The notes beneath the pieces are model-generated. The model saw nothing but the letters and a program-made list of their open reading frames with translations, was not told the origin of the DNA and did no database searches. Shown in pieces: positions 21,704 to 33,499 of a DNA stretch of 64,000 nt. The position numbers and the translations under genes were made by a program. Within the stretch, counting starts at the first letter, position 1. The number at the start of each line of letters is the position of its first letter. The stretch is from positions 2,501 through 66,500 of the forward strand of contig NW_027018057.1 of the NCBI RefSeq assembly GCF_032854445.1. The letters are read 5' to 3'. This stretch comes from Liolophura sinensis (taxonomy: Eukaryota > Mollusca > Polyplacophora > Chitonida > Chitonidae).

Positions 21704-23604
21704 TCTCTTCCTGGTAAACAGTGTCGACGCTAGGACAATGGACACGTACGTGAGTGTGCTTATTTGCTTATATTCAATATCTTTAGTTTTAAGATGTTTC
21801 TACTGAAACTCTTACTTTCTAATTACTCTTACTTATGTTTAGGCTTATTGCTAAGTATGGCTAGTTTATCTTTCCGCTCCATTAATTGTAACAGCTTGCT
21901 TTCTTATCCTAAGTTCCCTACGTTGGCTACTTTTTGTAGCACTTTGAATTTTGACATTGTCTTTCTCCAGGAGACTCACCTGGACTCTACTGGAGTTCAA
22001 AAGCAGTGGGAGTCCCCCTGGGGAGGGCAATGTTGTTTTTCTTTTGGTTCTAATTTTAGTTGTGGAGTCGGAATCTTGTTCCACCCCCGATTAGCAGTTG
22101 AGTTGGGCAAGATCCATAGGGACTTGTCCGGTCCTTTACTTTGCGTTGATTGTTCCGTTAATAATTTTAAGTTACGTTTAATTTCGGTCTATGCTCCCAC
22201 TAGGGAGATTGATAGGCCAGAGTTCTTTCGTTCTTTGGTTCCCTTTTGTGTTTCAAGGCGGCCCATTGTCCTAGCGGGCGACTTTAACTGCATCTTAGAT
22301 GCTGATATTGATAAGGATGGGGGTAACCCGGACCGCGGCTTAGGCGGTTCCGAGGCCCTCAGGTCTTTATCAATCAGAGAAAAATCTGAGCACAGTTTTC
22401 GTTACGTTAATCCCACGGCCCGTTCTTATTCATGGTCAAATGGTTCAGTTTCTTGTTTGCTTGATCGTATTTTTATTTCTTCCTCCTTGGTGAAGTATTT
22501 GGCCAAGTCAAACATTTCAGTTTGTTCAATTTCTGATCATTCCTTTGTTAATGCCTTTTTGGTTTCCCCCCCGTCGACGGCGGTTGGGCCGGGCTACTGG
22601 CACTGTAACGTCAGTGTCCTGTCTGACCCCGACTTTCGGGTGGATTTTCTAGACTTATGGTCTGTCTTTTCGGACTCTGCAGACCATTCCCATTCCTGGT
22701 GGGAGGAATTTAAACATGAAGTTAAGTTGCTTATTATTTCCCACAGTCGCAGGTTATCAAAAGTGAAAAACTCTACCATTCGCCTTCTCCGCAAACAAAT
22801 TTCGGAACTTTTGGCCTCTGACCCTAGCTCCCCCTCGCTTTCGGATCTGAAAAGTGAATTAAACGATTTAGTTGCTTCATTTAACTTTGGCGTCAAAATC
22901 AGATCAAAAGCCGTTAAGTTTAATTTCGACGACAAGTCCTCCCGTTTCTTTTTTAATAAGGAGAAGGCTAGAGCACAACGTAAAGTCTTTGATTTTCTTA
23001 CCGTTGATGGTTCTGTTTCTGATCAGTTGGAATTTATTTCCGCCGTCCGGTCTTTTTATTCTTCCTTATTTTCGACAGAGCCAGTTATAGATACTTACCT
23101 GAATTATTTCTTTTCTGATTTGCCTTCGTTGTCCCCGGCGGAGTCCGAATCACTCGAGGGTCCTATTAGCCTTGAGGAGGTGCGGGCTGCGCTGGCGGGG
23201 ATGAAGGACTTTTCTTCCCCTGGATCGGACGGTTTGCCCCAAGAGTTCTAGCGCCGAATTCATAAAAGTCGTTTAAGGTGTGTGCAGTTGAAACGCGCTT
23301 ATCTTTTACACGGAGGATAAAACACTATTGTCCGCGGATAGCTAAACGACTGTCTAAACGATAAGTCAGGAGCTTCGATGATCGTCCGTTTAGTTGTCCG
23401 CGGATTACTTGTGAATGAATGCCTGTCGTCTCATTGTTCGGTACGGTATGCGTGGTGTAAGTCGTCATAAAAGTAAATATAATACAAATAGACAGCGGGA
23501 GTGAAACATAGTCAAACAGCGCCAACAGTGTGATGTTTGAAATATGGTGACACTAAACCGACGATACCACGCTGAATGTACTGTGCATTTCCAATTCATC
23601 CAAA

Positions 23605-24791
23605 ATGTCAGGAAAGAAGAGAGGGGAAAATTTTTCCTACGAGCAGCGAATGGGTCTCATTGAGATAATTAAGGTCGACCTCACTGTCGTAGAAGATAAG
23701 AGTTGAGACACATCAGCCAACAGAAAGAAGCAGGCAGCATGGGAGAAAATCTCCAAAGAAATGTCTGCTAATTTTCCCGAGCGACCAAAATCGTCTGCGA
23801 AGGATCTACGAGAGTTGTGGAGGAGGATGAAAACAAAGGCAAAAGCGATGGTTCGAGCGAAAAAAATCGATCTGCACAAAACTGGTGGTGGAGCGGCTGA
23901 TGTTGGTGAACTTGGCCCTGAAATCATGGCTATCTTGGCAATCATTGCTGTGGATCTGGAGCAAGTACATAACGATGTAGATGATGATGCAATACCAATG
24001 TTTGAAGGATTGGCACAAACACAAACAGACATCGATAATGTTACGGCATCGACTAACACGGCGGACTTACAAGAAAGGTATTTCAAAACTTTTCATCGCA
24101 AGGTGGTATCTTGATAATACAGTGATTATTACAGCTTTTATTTTCTGACTTATCCAGCAACGGTTGTGTGCCTCAGAACTGTCTGCAGTATAATTTTCAC
24201 TGTAAACCGGACCTTATGTGCAGATTGTATGGTGAATGAGGAAGGAAAGAATATTCCAAAGTGTTTAATTCCGAACAATAAATGGGCATAGCAGGTTTTT
24301 TCTTCTTAAAACATTGTTATTTATTCTTTAAATAATCAAAGTACATATATCATTGTTCTATTACAGGGCAAATCGAGAATATTCCGAGAACATTTCTTCT
24401 GCCGAAGAACACGAGGAACTAGAAGGTCGTGGCGCCCTTGATATAACGCAGAATACCCAACCATACAAGCCTACCCTCATATCAACTGAGTAAGATGTGT
24501 TTCTTAAAGGGTTGCACTTTGCACTTGAGCTGCTGTCATCTACATTGTTCATATGTATTCCTTATTGTACTTTTCAGGGGAAAAAAGACATCCTCAACAG
24601 CTACACGTCATGAGTCGGGACCGGTACTGCAGAAGACGACTGAAGCATTGACTTACCTAAAAGAGGAACATGAAGCAAAGATGGCGTTGATTGAACTTCA
24701 AAAAGAGGCAGCAATATGCAAACGAAAAGCCTACGAAGCGAAATCTGATTACTACAAAGAAAAACTTAGACGCAAGCGTATTGATTTGTAA
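23605..24791 (+). pseudogene. Harbinger MYB/SANT-like gene, three exons, one stop
   Basis: Accessory DNA-binding protein of the transposon, which in this superfamily helps the transposase reach DNA and the nucleus. Exons fitted by eye are 23605-24077, 24367-24489 and 24578-24791, with donors GTATTT and GTAAGA and acceptors TTACAG and TTTCAG. The frame is maintained across both introns. Exon 1 starts MSGKKRGENFSYEQRMGLIE and holds the tri-helical MYB/SANT-like domain (WEKISKEM, KDLRELWRRMKTKAK). The last exon is a Lys/Glu-rich coiled coil (ALIELQKEAAICKRKAYEAK) ending RKRIDL. A TGA at 23704-23706 (codon 34) breaks the domain; everything else is open. Confidence 0.85.
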
Positions 24792-24851
24792 AATGATTTC
24801 TATCTTTGAATTAAATAAGACATTGTCCAGAAACTGTTTGCTTTGTTTTGC

Positions 24852-26267
24852 TCACTGATTGAAATGTTGCACAACGAATTTCTGTCGAAATAGGTTGCCT
24901 CGTAAGTCCGCTTCAACCGCGTTCAGTGGTCGAATTGGTTCCTCAAGGTTTTGTCTCGGCAGGTCTGGCTCAGGCTCAGGCAGAGGATCATGTCGTCGTC
25001 TTGCCAGGTTATGTAAGCAGGCAGTTGCAACTATAATAGCCATGTTGTGATCCAGCTGAAATTGAAGCGGCGATTAATGTACACGTATTGAGATCTAAGT
25101 ACTGTATATGAAATAAAGCTGAAATAAAAGTGACTTATGTGAGGGAACATTATTATTTTAGTGTCGTCAGAAAATGTTCTACGTCACACCCTACTAAACC
25201 ACCGTATTAAAATGGATTCTACTTTGAAACAATTTGAAACAACTCCTCTCATTCAGGAAAATATTAAGTAAAAACGGATAATATTTTTTTCAATGATTTC
25301 CAAACAGTTTCTGCGGACAAATCGTTTATTGTGGTTTTGTGAAATAAACTGACATTGCATTTACTTGCTGAACACCTCAGATGCATTCCCTTGGAAATGC
25401 ATGGAAATCTTTTCTTCCAAATCCCAAATGCTCTTTCAATCACTCCCCTTGTTCTTCTCTGAGCAGTATTGTAATGAATCTCTGCTGGTGTCATCGCATT
25501 GCGAAAAGGAGTGAGCATGAATTGGCGACACGTGTACGCTGGATCCCCAAGCAAAATACCTTGGCATTCTCCTGTCTGGAATTTACGGAATAGTTCCGAC
25601 TCCTCAAATACCCGAGAGTCATGTGCTGAACCATACCATCTGGCAACAACGTTCGTGAAGATAAGTTGATGGTCACACACAAGCTGACAGTTGAGGCTGT
25701 AATATCCTTTTTATAAACTTTTTATATCCTTTTATAAACCGTAAAGCATCCCTGCCACCAGCATTTACAATTGCTACATGGGAGCCATCGATAGCGCCAA
25801 TAACACCAGGGAAATGCGTAATCTCATAAAACCCCTATGCAACTACTCGTCTTTCTTGCAGTGTGTCGGGGAAATGAATAAACTGCCTTTTCCTGGCACA
25901 AATCGCGGCAGAGACACGATGAATAGCCCTGCAACACGACGCTTGTGACACTCCACACATGTCCCCAACATCCATCTGAAACGATGCTCTCACATAGAAT
26001 CGTAATGCAACTGTCAACTGTTCAAGAGGAGTTAGTGCATAATTCCTCCTGGTTGCGGGCAGCAGGTCATCTTGTAATAAATTCAGCAGCCAACGAAACG
26101 ATTCTATGGAGATCCTTTAACGTCTGATGAATTTTGTATCATCGTATTTCTCTTAAGGGATTTATTCTATTCTCAAAAACCCTGACGGCATGCCCATGAT
26201 CACAGCGCATCTGTACCTCTTCCCCTGCCTCGTCCTGAGCAAACTCTAACAGTGCTAGGGCATCCAT
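24852..26267 (-). pseudogene. Harbinger transposase (DDE nuclease), broken
   Basis: HARBI1-like nuclease on the minus strand, starting MDALALLEFAQDEAGEE at 26267. Recognisable in order are FENRINPLREIR, LTVALRFYVRASFQMDVGDM, GVSQASCCRAIHRVS, GVIGAIDGSHVAI (first catalytic D), ILLGDPAYTC (second D) and RTRGVIERAFGIWKKRF (E). A last exon, 25055-24852, reads LDHNMAIIVATACLHNLARR and ends VVQHFNQ. The intron between 25354 and 25055 is inferred (donor GTCAGT, acceptor TTTCAG). Defects are stops near 26145 and 25834 and a short tandem duplication near 25710-25735 that shifts the frame. Confidence 0.87.
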
Positions 26268-28185
26268 GTCAGCACCGTTCTGCACTAAACTTAGAGCGAT
26301 TCCCTCTGTAAAGTACCTAGTCGGAGCAGTTAAACATACCCCTCACTGACGATAAAACATTCCTTTGTTGTTTAGACGCGTGTGGTTAAATTTTGATCGG
26401 GTGTCATTTAATCACATCTTGTGAATCGGCGACTAAGAATAAATAGGCGATGATCGCATGATTAGTGCTTTTACACGCGTGTAAACTTTAAAACACCTTT
26501 ATGAATTCGGCCCCTATTCTTTATTTCTTGATGTAATTGGTCCAGATTTAGTTACTTACCTCAATCGTTGTTATGATGAATTTAAATTGTGCGACTCTCA
26601 GTCGTTATGTTACATCTCTCTTATTTGTAAGGACGCCAGCCAGGCCGACAATCTAAAATACTGGCGTCCGATATCGTTACTAAATTTAGACTATAAGATC
26701 ATCTCCAAAGTCCTATGTAATCGGTTAAACACTGTAATGTCTGTTTTGGTTCACCCGGATGAGACTTGTTCTGTTCCGGGCAGATCTATTTTAGACTATT
26801 GCCATTTGCTTAGAAACATTATTGATTATGTAGACTCTAAAGATATTCCTGCTTTATTCTTATGTATCGATAATGAGAAGGCCTTCGGTCGCGTTTCTCA
26901 TGAGTACCTCTTCCGGCTATTAGAAGTTTATAATTTCGGCCCCTTGTTTCGGCGCTGGATCAAGCTCCTGTATTCGGAGTCAAAAGCCTCGGTTTTGGTA
27001 AACGGTTTTATTTCGGATCAGTTTGCGCTGTCTAGCGGCGTCCATCAGGGATGTGCTTTAAGTCCCTTGCTTTATGTGCTCTCTTTGGAACCCCTCCGCA
27101 AAGCCCGAAATTAAAGGAGTTAAACCTCCAGGTACCCAAAAAGTTGTTAAATTATCCGCGTTTGCAGACGATATTTCCTGCACCCTTATATCAAGGCCTT
27201 CAGTTATTCATGTAATTAACTTATGTAAGCTTTTTGGTTTGGGTTCAGGTTCCAAAATCAACCTGACTAAAATGTATGGGTTATGGCTCGGTCGATGATC
27301 ACAGTCGGTCGAGCCTACACTATACTCTGTGACAATGTTCAAAGATGTCAAGAAAATCCTGGGTTGCCGCTTAGGCTCGGCTAGTACGAGTACTATTCAG
27401 GAAAGCAATTGGCGTCCGCTTATAAATAAGATATACGATGTTTTTAATCTATGGAAGAACAGGCATTTGTCTTTTAAAGGCCGTTCTGTTTTAATTAACG
27501 TATTAGCGCTATCCAAACTATGGTATGTCGGTTCTATTTTGCCCCTCTCCCAAGAGTATCTTAAGTTGCTTAATCATTCAGTTTTTTGGGGGTGGCACTC
27601 ATGAGTGACTAAAGAGGGATGTCTTATTTAATCCAGTCTCTTCTGGGGGTTTTGGTTTGGTTCATATCCCTTCTAAGTTAAAAGCGTTTCACCTTATGCA
27701 TTTAAAACGTTTAGTTTGTTTATTTCAGTCGGAAGAGTGCCCTATGTGGTGCTATTTCGCAATGTATTGGGTGGGCCTTCAGTTACTTTGCCTTTGTCCT
27801 TCTTTTGCTAGTAATTTAATTCCCCATTCTACTTCTGTTCCTTTGTTTTACCAGAATGCCCTCGCGGCATTCTCTGAGTTTGTTCTGTTATCCCCTGATG
27901 CCGATCTGTTATCTTTTTCATCTAAAAAAGCCTATGCTGTCTTTGTTTCCCCCGTATGTGTTCAGCCCTCTGTTGTTAAACTGTTCACCAATATTGATTT
28001 TGTCTCTGTGTTCAAGAATGTAAATGTAAATATTTTAGAAAACAACGTAAAGAACTTTTTGTTTAGGCTTGTAAATAGAATGTTGTATACAGGGTGCTTC
28101 TTAAACAAAATTTGTAGAGAACCCCGTCGTTATTTATGCTTATTTTGTGGTGCTCATTGGGAAACCATTGAAAACTGTGCTTGAC

Positions 28186-29217
28186 AACTTGTCGTCCCGT
28201 GGATTTCCTTCGGTTCATGCCCTTGGCAGCTGCGCTCTCCCAGAGAATGGTTCCTCACCCTACCTAATGCCTCCACTGTTCAGCGTCTGCTGTCTGTGCA
28301 TAAACTCTCTTGTGACCAGTGTCAAGTGACCATTACACGCTTTGACAAGCGGGATGTATCCATTCGTCTCCACTGGCTGTCCTACTTTGCTTATGGCAAA
28401 GTACTGTCTGTAGCCCCAGATGTTATCCCGGGCACTTCAATTCAAACTGATATTCGGAGCATCTCTCTCCGTGTTAACTGTGAAGATCTGTGCAAATTGC
28501 CTTATGAATCTTCCATCCTTGGCTACCGTCCTTTGTGCCGTCTCTGGTCGCCCACCCAAATGTCTCCGCTGCAACGCCCTCGGACATGTCCGCCGGGAAT
28601 GCCCTTCTGTGCTCTGTTCCTCCTGTCGTGCTGTCCACTTGCCTGATTCTCCATGTTCTGTCCGGTCCTACGCCTCCATTGCGAAGCCTTTTTCCAATCC
28701 CTTTCCCCATTCGTCTGTAAACTTGTCAGATTCCGAGTCTAGCGATCCAGAATGTGTCCCTGAAAAGATGATTGTGGAATCACCTGCCGATCATGTCTCG
28801 ACTAATGAACCCCGGTTGAATAGTGAGCCTCGGGCATCACCAGCCTCCAGGAATGCCCCGGTATCGGCACCAGATGAATGCGACGGAACTGGCGTGAAGA
28901 GGCTAAAACGTGAACTCCACCTTCCTACAATTCCACCATACCCCGGAACGACGAATAGAGACTGTAGGCCAGTTCGTATCTCCAAGGAGGAGATGAATGA
29001 GTACAAGGAAAAGTTATTTATGGAAGGAAGTCGAAAACCTCGTATCAAATTTGGTCCCCACACCAAATTGTGCTACTCTCGCTGCATAGGGGGAGAGATA
29101 GAGGCTTTGGTGTGTTTCTGTGGAACTATAAGTCAACATTTCTACTGTAAAACTGCCGCGGTATATCTGCCCAGGTTTGATTTTTCCGCCATTTACGATG
29201 GGGGACCGTTGCCCTGA
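28186..29217 (+). pseudogene. Second ORF1-like coding sequence fused to the 3' side of Keno-1
   Basis: A LINE ORF1 protein that does not belong to Keno-1's own ORF1. The frame at 28188-28550 reads EWFLTLPNASTVQRLLSVHK, then VTITRFDKRDVSIRLHWLSY. After a frameshift near 28510 it reads SGRPPKCLRCNALGHVRREC and PSVLCSSCRAVHLPDSPC (zinc knuckles), then an acidic and basic tail ending FSAIYDGGPLP at 29217. The order 'FDKRDVSIRLHWL ... GRPPKCLRC' is that of Tx1-type ORF1 proteins. It lacks the N-terminus, so it is 5'-truncated. It is followed by a 240-base 3' UTR ending in the U2 junction. Confidence 0.72.
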
Positions 29218-29460
29218 GATGGTTAGTTCATTCATTTTGACCCTACCCCAAATTTACATCGTTTAAAATTTGTTATCCTCAGAACGTTTGCTGACTTTAT
29301 TTCGTTTTATTCTTTCCCGTTTCCAGCTTAACATCATTTTTAATGGGAATTTAATTCGTTTTTTCTACAAGTTTTTTTGAAGTTTACCGCGTCTGAGAAT
29401 TTTACTCGTATTTATTATTGTATATCTACTTATTGAATAAAGTTTTATGAAAAGAAAAAA

Positions 29461-29554
29461 AAGTATCTGTTCTTATCAGCTTAATATCTGATACGCCTTC
29501 CATCGGAGGGAATCGATATTAAACTGATTTTTGGAACTGGGTGAGAGATTTGGA
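29461..29554 (+). pseudogene. U2: U2 snRNA unit A, middle part
   Basis: Starts at about U2 nucleotide 34/35 (AGTATCTGTTCTTATCAGC) and includes stem IIa sequence and the Sm site GATTTTTGG (29526-29534). It stops at GTGAGAGATTTGGA, where LINE-3 is inserted. Compared with intact U2, nucleotides 28-34 are missing at the Keno-1 junction. Confidence 0.93.
29539..29554. repeat. Target duplication of LINE-3 (U2 sequence), 3' side
   Basis: GGGTGAGAGATTTGGA, repeated at 35454-35469. Confidence 0.9.
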
Positions 29555-29810
29555 ATAAATGAATGATTATGGCTTTACGTCACATCGGCAATATTTCAGC
29601 CATATCGTGGCGAGAACATGTTTAAAACCAGGAATCAGTATATGGTTTTCAAGACTGAAGTATGAACATACAAAACAAATGAAAAATGACAGACATGTTT
29701 AAAACTAGGTAAAACAATCAAAGCTCTTTAAAAACTTGAAAACCACAAAGCTTTTGAAATTTTAATTTGTATATATGAACTAGAAATATCTATGTGAAAT
29801 AAAAATAAAA

Positions 29811-32800
29811 TTATATCTTATGATATAATCCAATATGTTTTAAGTAATTTATGACAGTATCGCCAGCGACACTGTCAAATAAATCAAATATAGAGCTGTG
29901 TAGAATCTTTGCCTAATATGAGCAAAGTCCACACAGTCAACGAGAATATGTTTCATGCCGTACTGGGCATTACAACCAACACACTCAGTAGCACTGCTCC
30001 CATCTAGGATAAAATTGTGTGTTAGACGAGAATGCCCAATACGGCACCTTGTTAGAACTATTTGGTCCCTACGAGACCTATTAAGAATATAAGAATTATT
30101 GCCAATGACCGGATGAATAGCATGCAGTTTGTTGTGGATCTGCAAATCCCATTCACCCTGCCAAAGGCGACGAATATATTTAAGAATATCAGATCTAAAA
30201 TCAGTGTAACAAATTTTCATCTTCGATATGGGTTTATTAAGGGCAGCTTTCGCCTCCCTGTCCACGACTGTGTTTCCATGGATACCAATGTGACTTGGTA
30301 TCCAACAGAATACAATATCTTTACCTCTTTTAATTAGATTTTTATGTACGGCTAATATCTCAAGGATGGAAGGATTTTTAAATTTATTATTCTGAATTGC
30401 CAAAAGGCAAGAGAGCGAGTCCGTGCAGATCACAGCCCTCTGGGCATGCCCAGCAGAAACATATGACAAAGCCAGAAGTATAGCTCTGGCCTCTGCAGAA
30501 AAGATTGAAGATGAGGATGGAAGACGAAGAGAAGTGACCCGCTGTTCCAAGACAGCCACAGCCGGAACCTTCTCCCCATCCTTCGACCCGTCAGTATATA
30601 TAAATTTCTAATCTGGATAATTAGCCTTTATCTCAGAAAAACTTTGCTGAATTATTAGAGGATTCGTATTTCTTTTGTTATGTTTACGTAGATCAAATAT
30701 CAATTTAGGTTGTGGGAGAAGCCAGGGAGGAGACTCCGGAAAAGAAACCGGAGCTATATTCTCAAGCTCGATGCCAGCTCCCACAACGTGGTCCCGAACA
30801 CGAAGACTGAACGAAGGAATCTAATTCGGACATTTGTTATATTTGTCTACATATAACGGATTGAAAACACAGTCATAGGCAGGGTTTGTTGGGTGTGCTT
30901 TAAGCTTTGTAGTATATTGAAGGCATAGTTTTATACGCCTGAGATGTAAAGAAGGCTCATTAGCTTCGACGTATAAACTTTCTACTGGTGAGGTTCTAAA
31001 TGCACCAAGGCTGAGCCTCAAACCTTGGTGGACAGGATCCAACATTTTAAGATAGGATTTCCTTGCAGAACCATAAATGATGGACCCAAAGTCCAATTTA
31101 GACCTCACAAGAGAACGATATAAATTAAGTAAAACTGATCGGTCAGCACCCCAATCGGTACTAGACACGACCTTTATTATATGGAGAGCCTTTGTGCATT
31201 TAGCTTTAAGCATTTTTATATGAGGTAGAAAGGATAATTTTTTATCAAATATAACCCCTAAAAATTTATTTTCCCCAACAATCTTCACTGGTTCTCCACA
31301 AAATTTAAGCTCAGGGTCTAGATGAAGATTCCGTTTATTACAGAAATGCATACCGACGGTTTTAGATGTGAAAAATCTAAAACCGTTGGCAACTGCCCAT
31401 TTCTCAATCTTGTTGAGACAAAGCTGCAGTTGCCGCTCGATGTTATTCATATTTTTAGCCCGGTAGCATATAAGGAAATCATCTACGTATAAAGAACCCT
31501 CAGTGCCAGATGTCAACGTTTTAGCTAAGCTATTAATTTTTATGCTGAACAGTGTTGGCGAAAGAATACTGCCCTGGGGAACACCCATCTCCTGCTCATG
31601 CGAATCAGAAAGAGTGGACCCCGCCCGTACCTTAAACCGACGATCAGATAGAAATTCGGATATAAATGATGGTAAGCGGCCTTTAAGACCCATATCAGAA
31701 AGGTCCTTTAAAATACCATATTTCCATGTGGTGTCGTAGGCCTTTTCAAGGTCAAAAAACATCGACACCACATGTTCATTATTAATAAAACCGTCACGAA
31801 TAAAAGTTTCGAAACGGACAAGGTGATCTAAAGTAGATCGACCTTGACGAAAACCACATTGTATATTAGATAGTAACTTGTTGGTTTCAAGAAACCAAAC
31901 AAGCCTATCATTTATCATCCGTTCCATAGTCTTACAGACGCAGCTGGTAAGAGCTATGGGACGGTAATTATTTGGATCAGTATGATCCTTACCCGGTTTA
32001 GGGACCGGGATAATACACGCCTCCCTCAACGTCGGCGGAAAATTACCAGTTTGCCAAATGTCATTAAGTAAATCCAAGAGAGTCTCAAGTGGCTCAGATG
32101 GTAAATGATTCAGAAGCTTATAATATATATTATCAGGGCCACACGCAGTATCGTGTGCCTTTTTAAGAGAAGTTTTAAGTTCCTCAATTGAAAAACGTCG
32201 ATTATAATCTTCTAAATGTTTAGAAGAAAAAGGCAATTTAATTTTCTCCTTATGTTTTTTAATACGTCGAAACTCAGAAGTGTAATTCTCAGAAGAAGAT
32301 TTCTGAGATATTGTTTCAGCTAGTTTATTCGCTATTTCAGATGGCGATGTTAATAGGGTATCGCCATCTTTTAAATACTGAATTTTGGCTTTGTTGTTTT
32401 TGCCCTTAAGCTTCTGAACCATGTTCCAGACCTTACGCATGGGTGTTTTTGACGTAATGCCTGAAAGAAAGTTCCGTCAACAAGAACGTCTCTTAGACTT
32501 AATTAATCGGCGAGCCTTAGCTCCGAATATACGGACCTGGTTTAAATTATTATTATCAGGACAATGATTAAATCTGCGCTCGGCCTTTTTGCGATCCTTT
32601 ATGGCTTTGCGACAGTCATCGTCGTACCAGGGTTTACTTTTGGATTTTGGATTTGTCGAGGTCTTACGTATGGTTCTATCAGCTGCTGTTAATATAAGTT
32701 CATTAAATTTTAAAAGAGGATCTTCTGCAGTATTGAGATTCTCTGGAGTGATGTCAGCCTCACAGAACATCTCAAATGCCATCCATTCTCCCTTATCGAA

Positions 32801-33499
32801 CTTCCACCTAGCTATACGTTCTAAGGAATTAGACGTGAGATGCTCTAGGACAATAGGAAAATGGTCACTACCACAAAGATCATCATACACCTTCCAAGAA
32901 AAATCCAGGAGAAGTGATGGATCCGTGATAGTGAGATCAATAGCAGAATATGAACCATTACCAGGATGTAAATAGGTATTAGAACCATCATTGAAATAAC
33001 ACAGTCCATCAGAAGATAAAAAGTTTTCGAGTTGTCTGCCCTTATCATTTATGTTATCACTGCCCCATAGGGTGTTATGGGCATTAAAATCACCCATTAT
33101 TATAAACGGTTTAGGTAACTGTTCTGTTAAATTATGCAGTTGGGAAGCTGTCATGGAGGAACGAGGAGGAATATAAACAGAACATAATGTAATGGTTTTA
33201 GACAAAGAAACACGTACGGCAACAGCCTGGAGCTCCGTATCAAGAGCAACCGGGCTATGAATAATATTATTATTGATAAAGATAGAGGAGCCACCACAAG
33301 CTCTCTCTTCATCATTAGAATAGGTACTGTATAAAGAATAATTTTTCAGAGATATTTTATCTTTGTCAGATATCTTCAGGTGAGTCTCCTGAAGACAAAG
33401 GGCAATTGGATTTAGAGATTGGACTAGCTGTGTTACTTCAATAAAATTTACTTTAAGACCTCGACAATTCCACTGTATAATTTTGTCATTTATAGACAT
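29811..33499 (-). pseudogene. LINE-3 ORF2, three stops and a late frameshift
   Basis: Endonuclease-RT-RNase H polyprotein starting MSINDKIIQWNCRG at 33499 in the TAATG overlap. The endonuclease is complete (QETHLK, MGDFNAHN, SDHFPI). A TGG-to-TGA at 32477-32479 follows KSKRRSC. The RT (32440 onward: NYRPIALTS, FFDLEKAYD, YVDD) is open to a TAG at 30821-30823. A second TAG at 30608-30610 stands just before the RNase H start KFIYTDGSKDG and is the same mutation as in LINE-1. The last part shifts frame near 29890. Inactive, but each block is well preserved. Confidence 0.92.

Larger units (their letters stand above)
23251..26513. mobile_element. PIF/Harbinger DNA transposon inside Keno-1 ORF2
   Basis: A 3.26-kb DNA transposon. 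Its ends are imperfect inverted repeats: GCGCCGAATTCATAAAAG at 23251 and, on the other strand from 26513, GGGCCGAATTCATAAAGG, about 25 bases each. The 3-bp target duplication CTA at 23248-23250 and 26514-26516 fits the TWA-like preference of Harbinger. Keno-2 shows the empty site (GAGTTTTATTC near 39466). It carries the usual two genes: a MYB/SANT-like protein on plus and a DDE transposase on minus, tail to tail. Confidence 0.92.
21857..28180 (+). pseudogene. Keno-1 ORF2 (endonuclease-RT), interrupted and 3'-truncated
   Basis: The LINE enzyme. From ATG 21857 (MASLSFRSINCNSL) an open frame runs to the Harbinger insertion at 23247. It holds the whole endonuclease: INCN, QETHLD, AGDFNC, LLDRIF and SISDHSF, with all key residues present. 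The RT continues at 26517, with YWRPISLLNL, motif A as CIDNEKAFGRV, HQGCALSPLL and FADDI (27161-27175). A 14-base deletion near 27095, a TGG-to-TGA at 27296-27298 and changes near 27590 break it. After GAHWETIE (28180) the sequence leaves the Keno-2 pattern, which continues HLFFSCTFVRPLW, so about 120 C-terminal residues are missing. Confidence 0.88.
20527..29460 (+). mobile_element. Keno-1: U2-targeted LINE, composite, carrying a Harbinger transposon
   Basis: Plus-strand LINE between nucleotide 27 and about 35 of U2 A. It has a 5' region (20527-20702), a decayed ORF1, ORF2 with endonuclease and RT, then from about 28186 a different ORF1-like coding sequence, and a 3' end GAATAAAGTTTTATGAAAAG plus A-run joined to U2 AGTATCTGTTC. 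A Harbinger transposon occupies 23251-26513. The target site, two ORFs and A-tail match the Keno type of the Tx1 clade, known to me as U2-specific. Its 5' region differs from Keno-2 and Keno-3. Inactive. Confidence 0.88.

Noticed and set aside
24859-25050. Plus-strand frame MKCCTTNFCRNRLPRKSAS
   Set aside because: Opposite strand of the last Harbinger transposase exon (VATACLHNLARRRHD).
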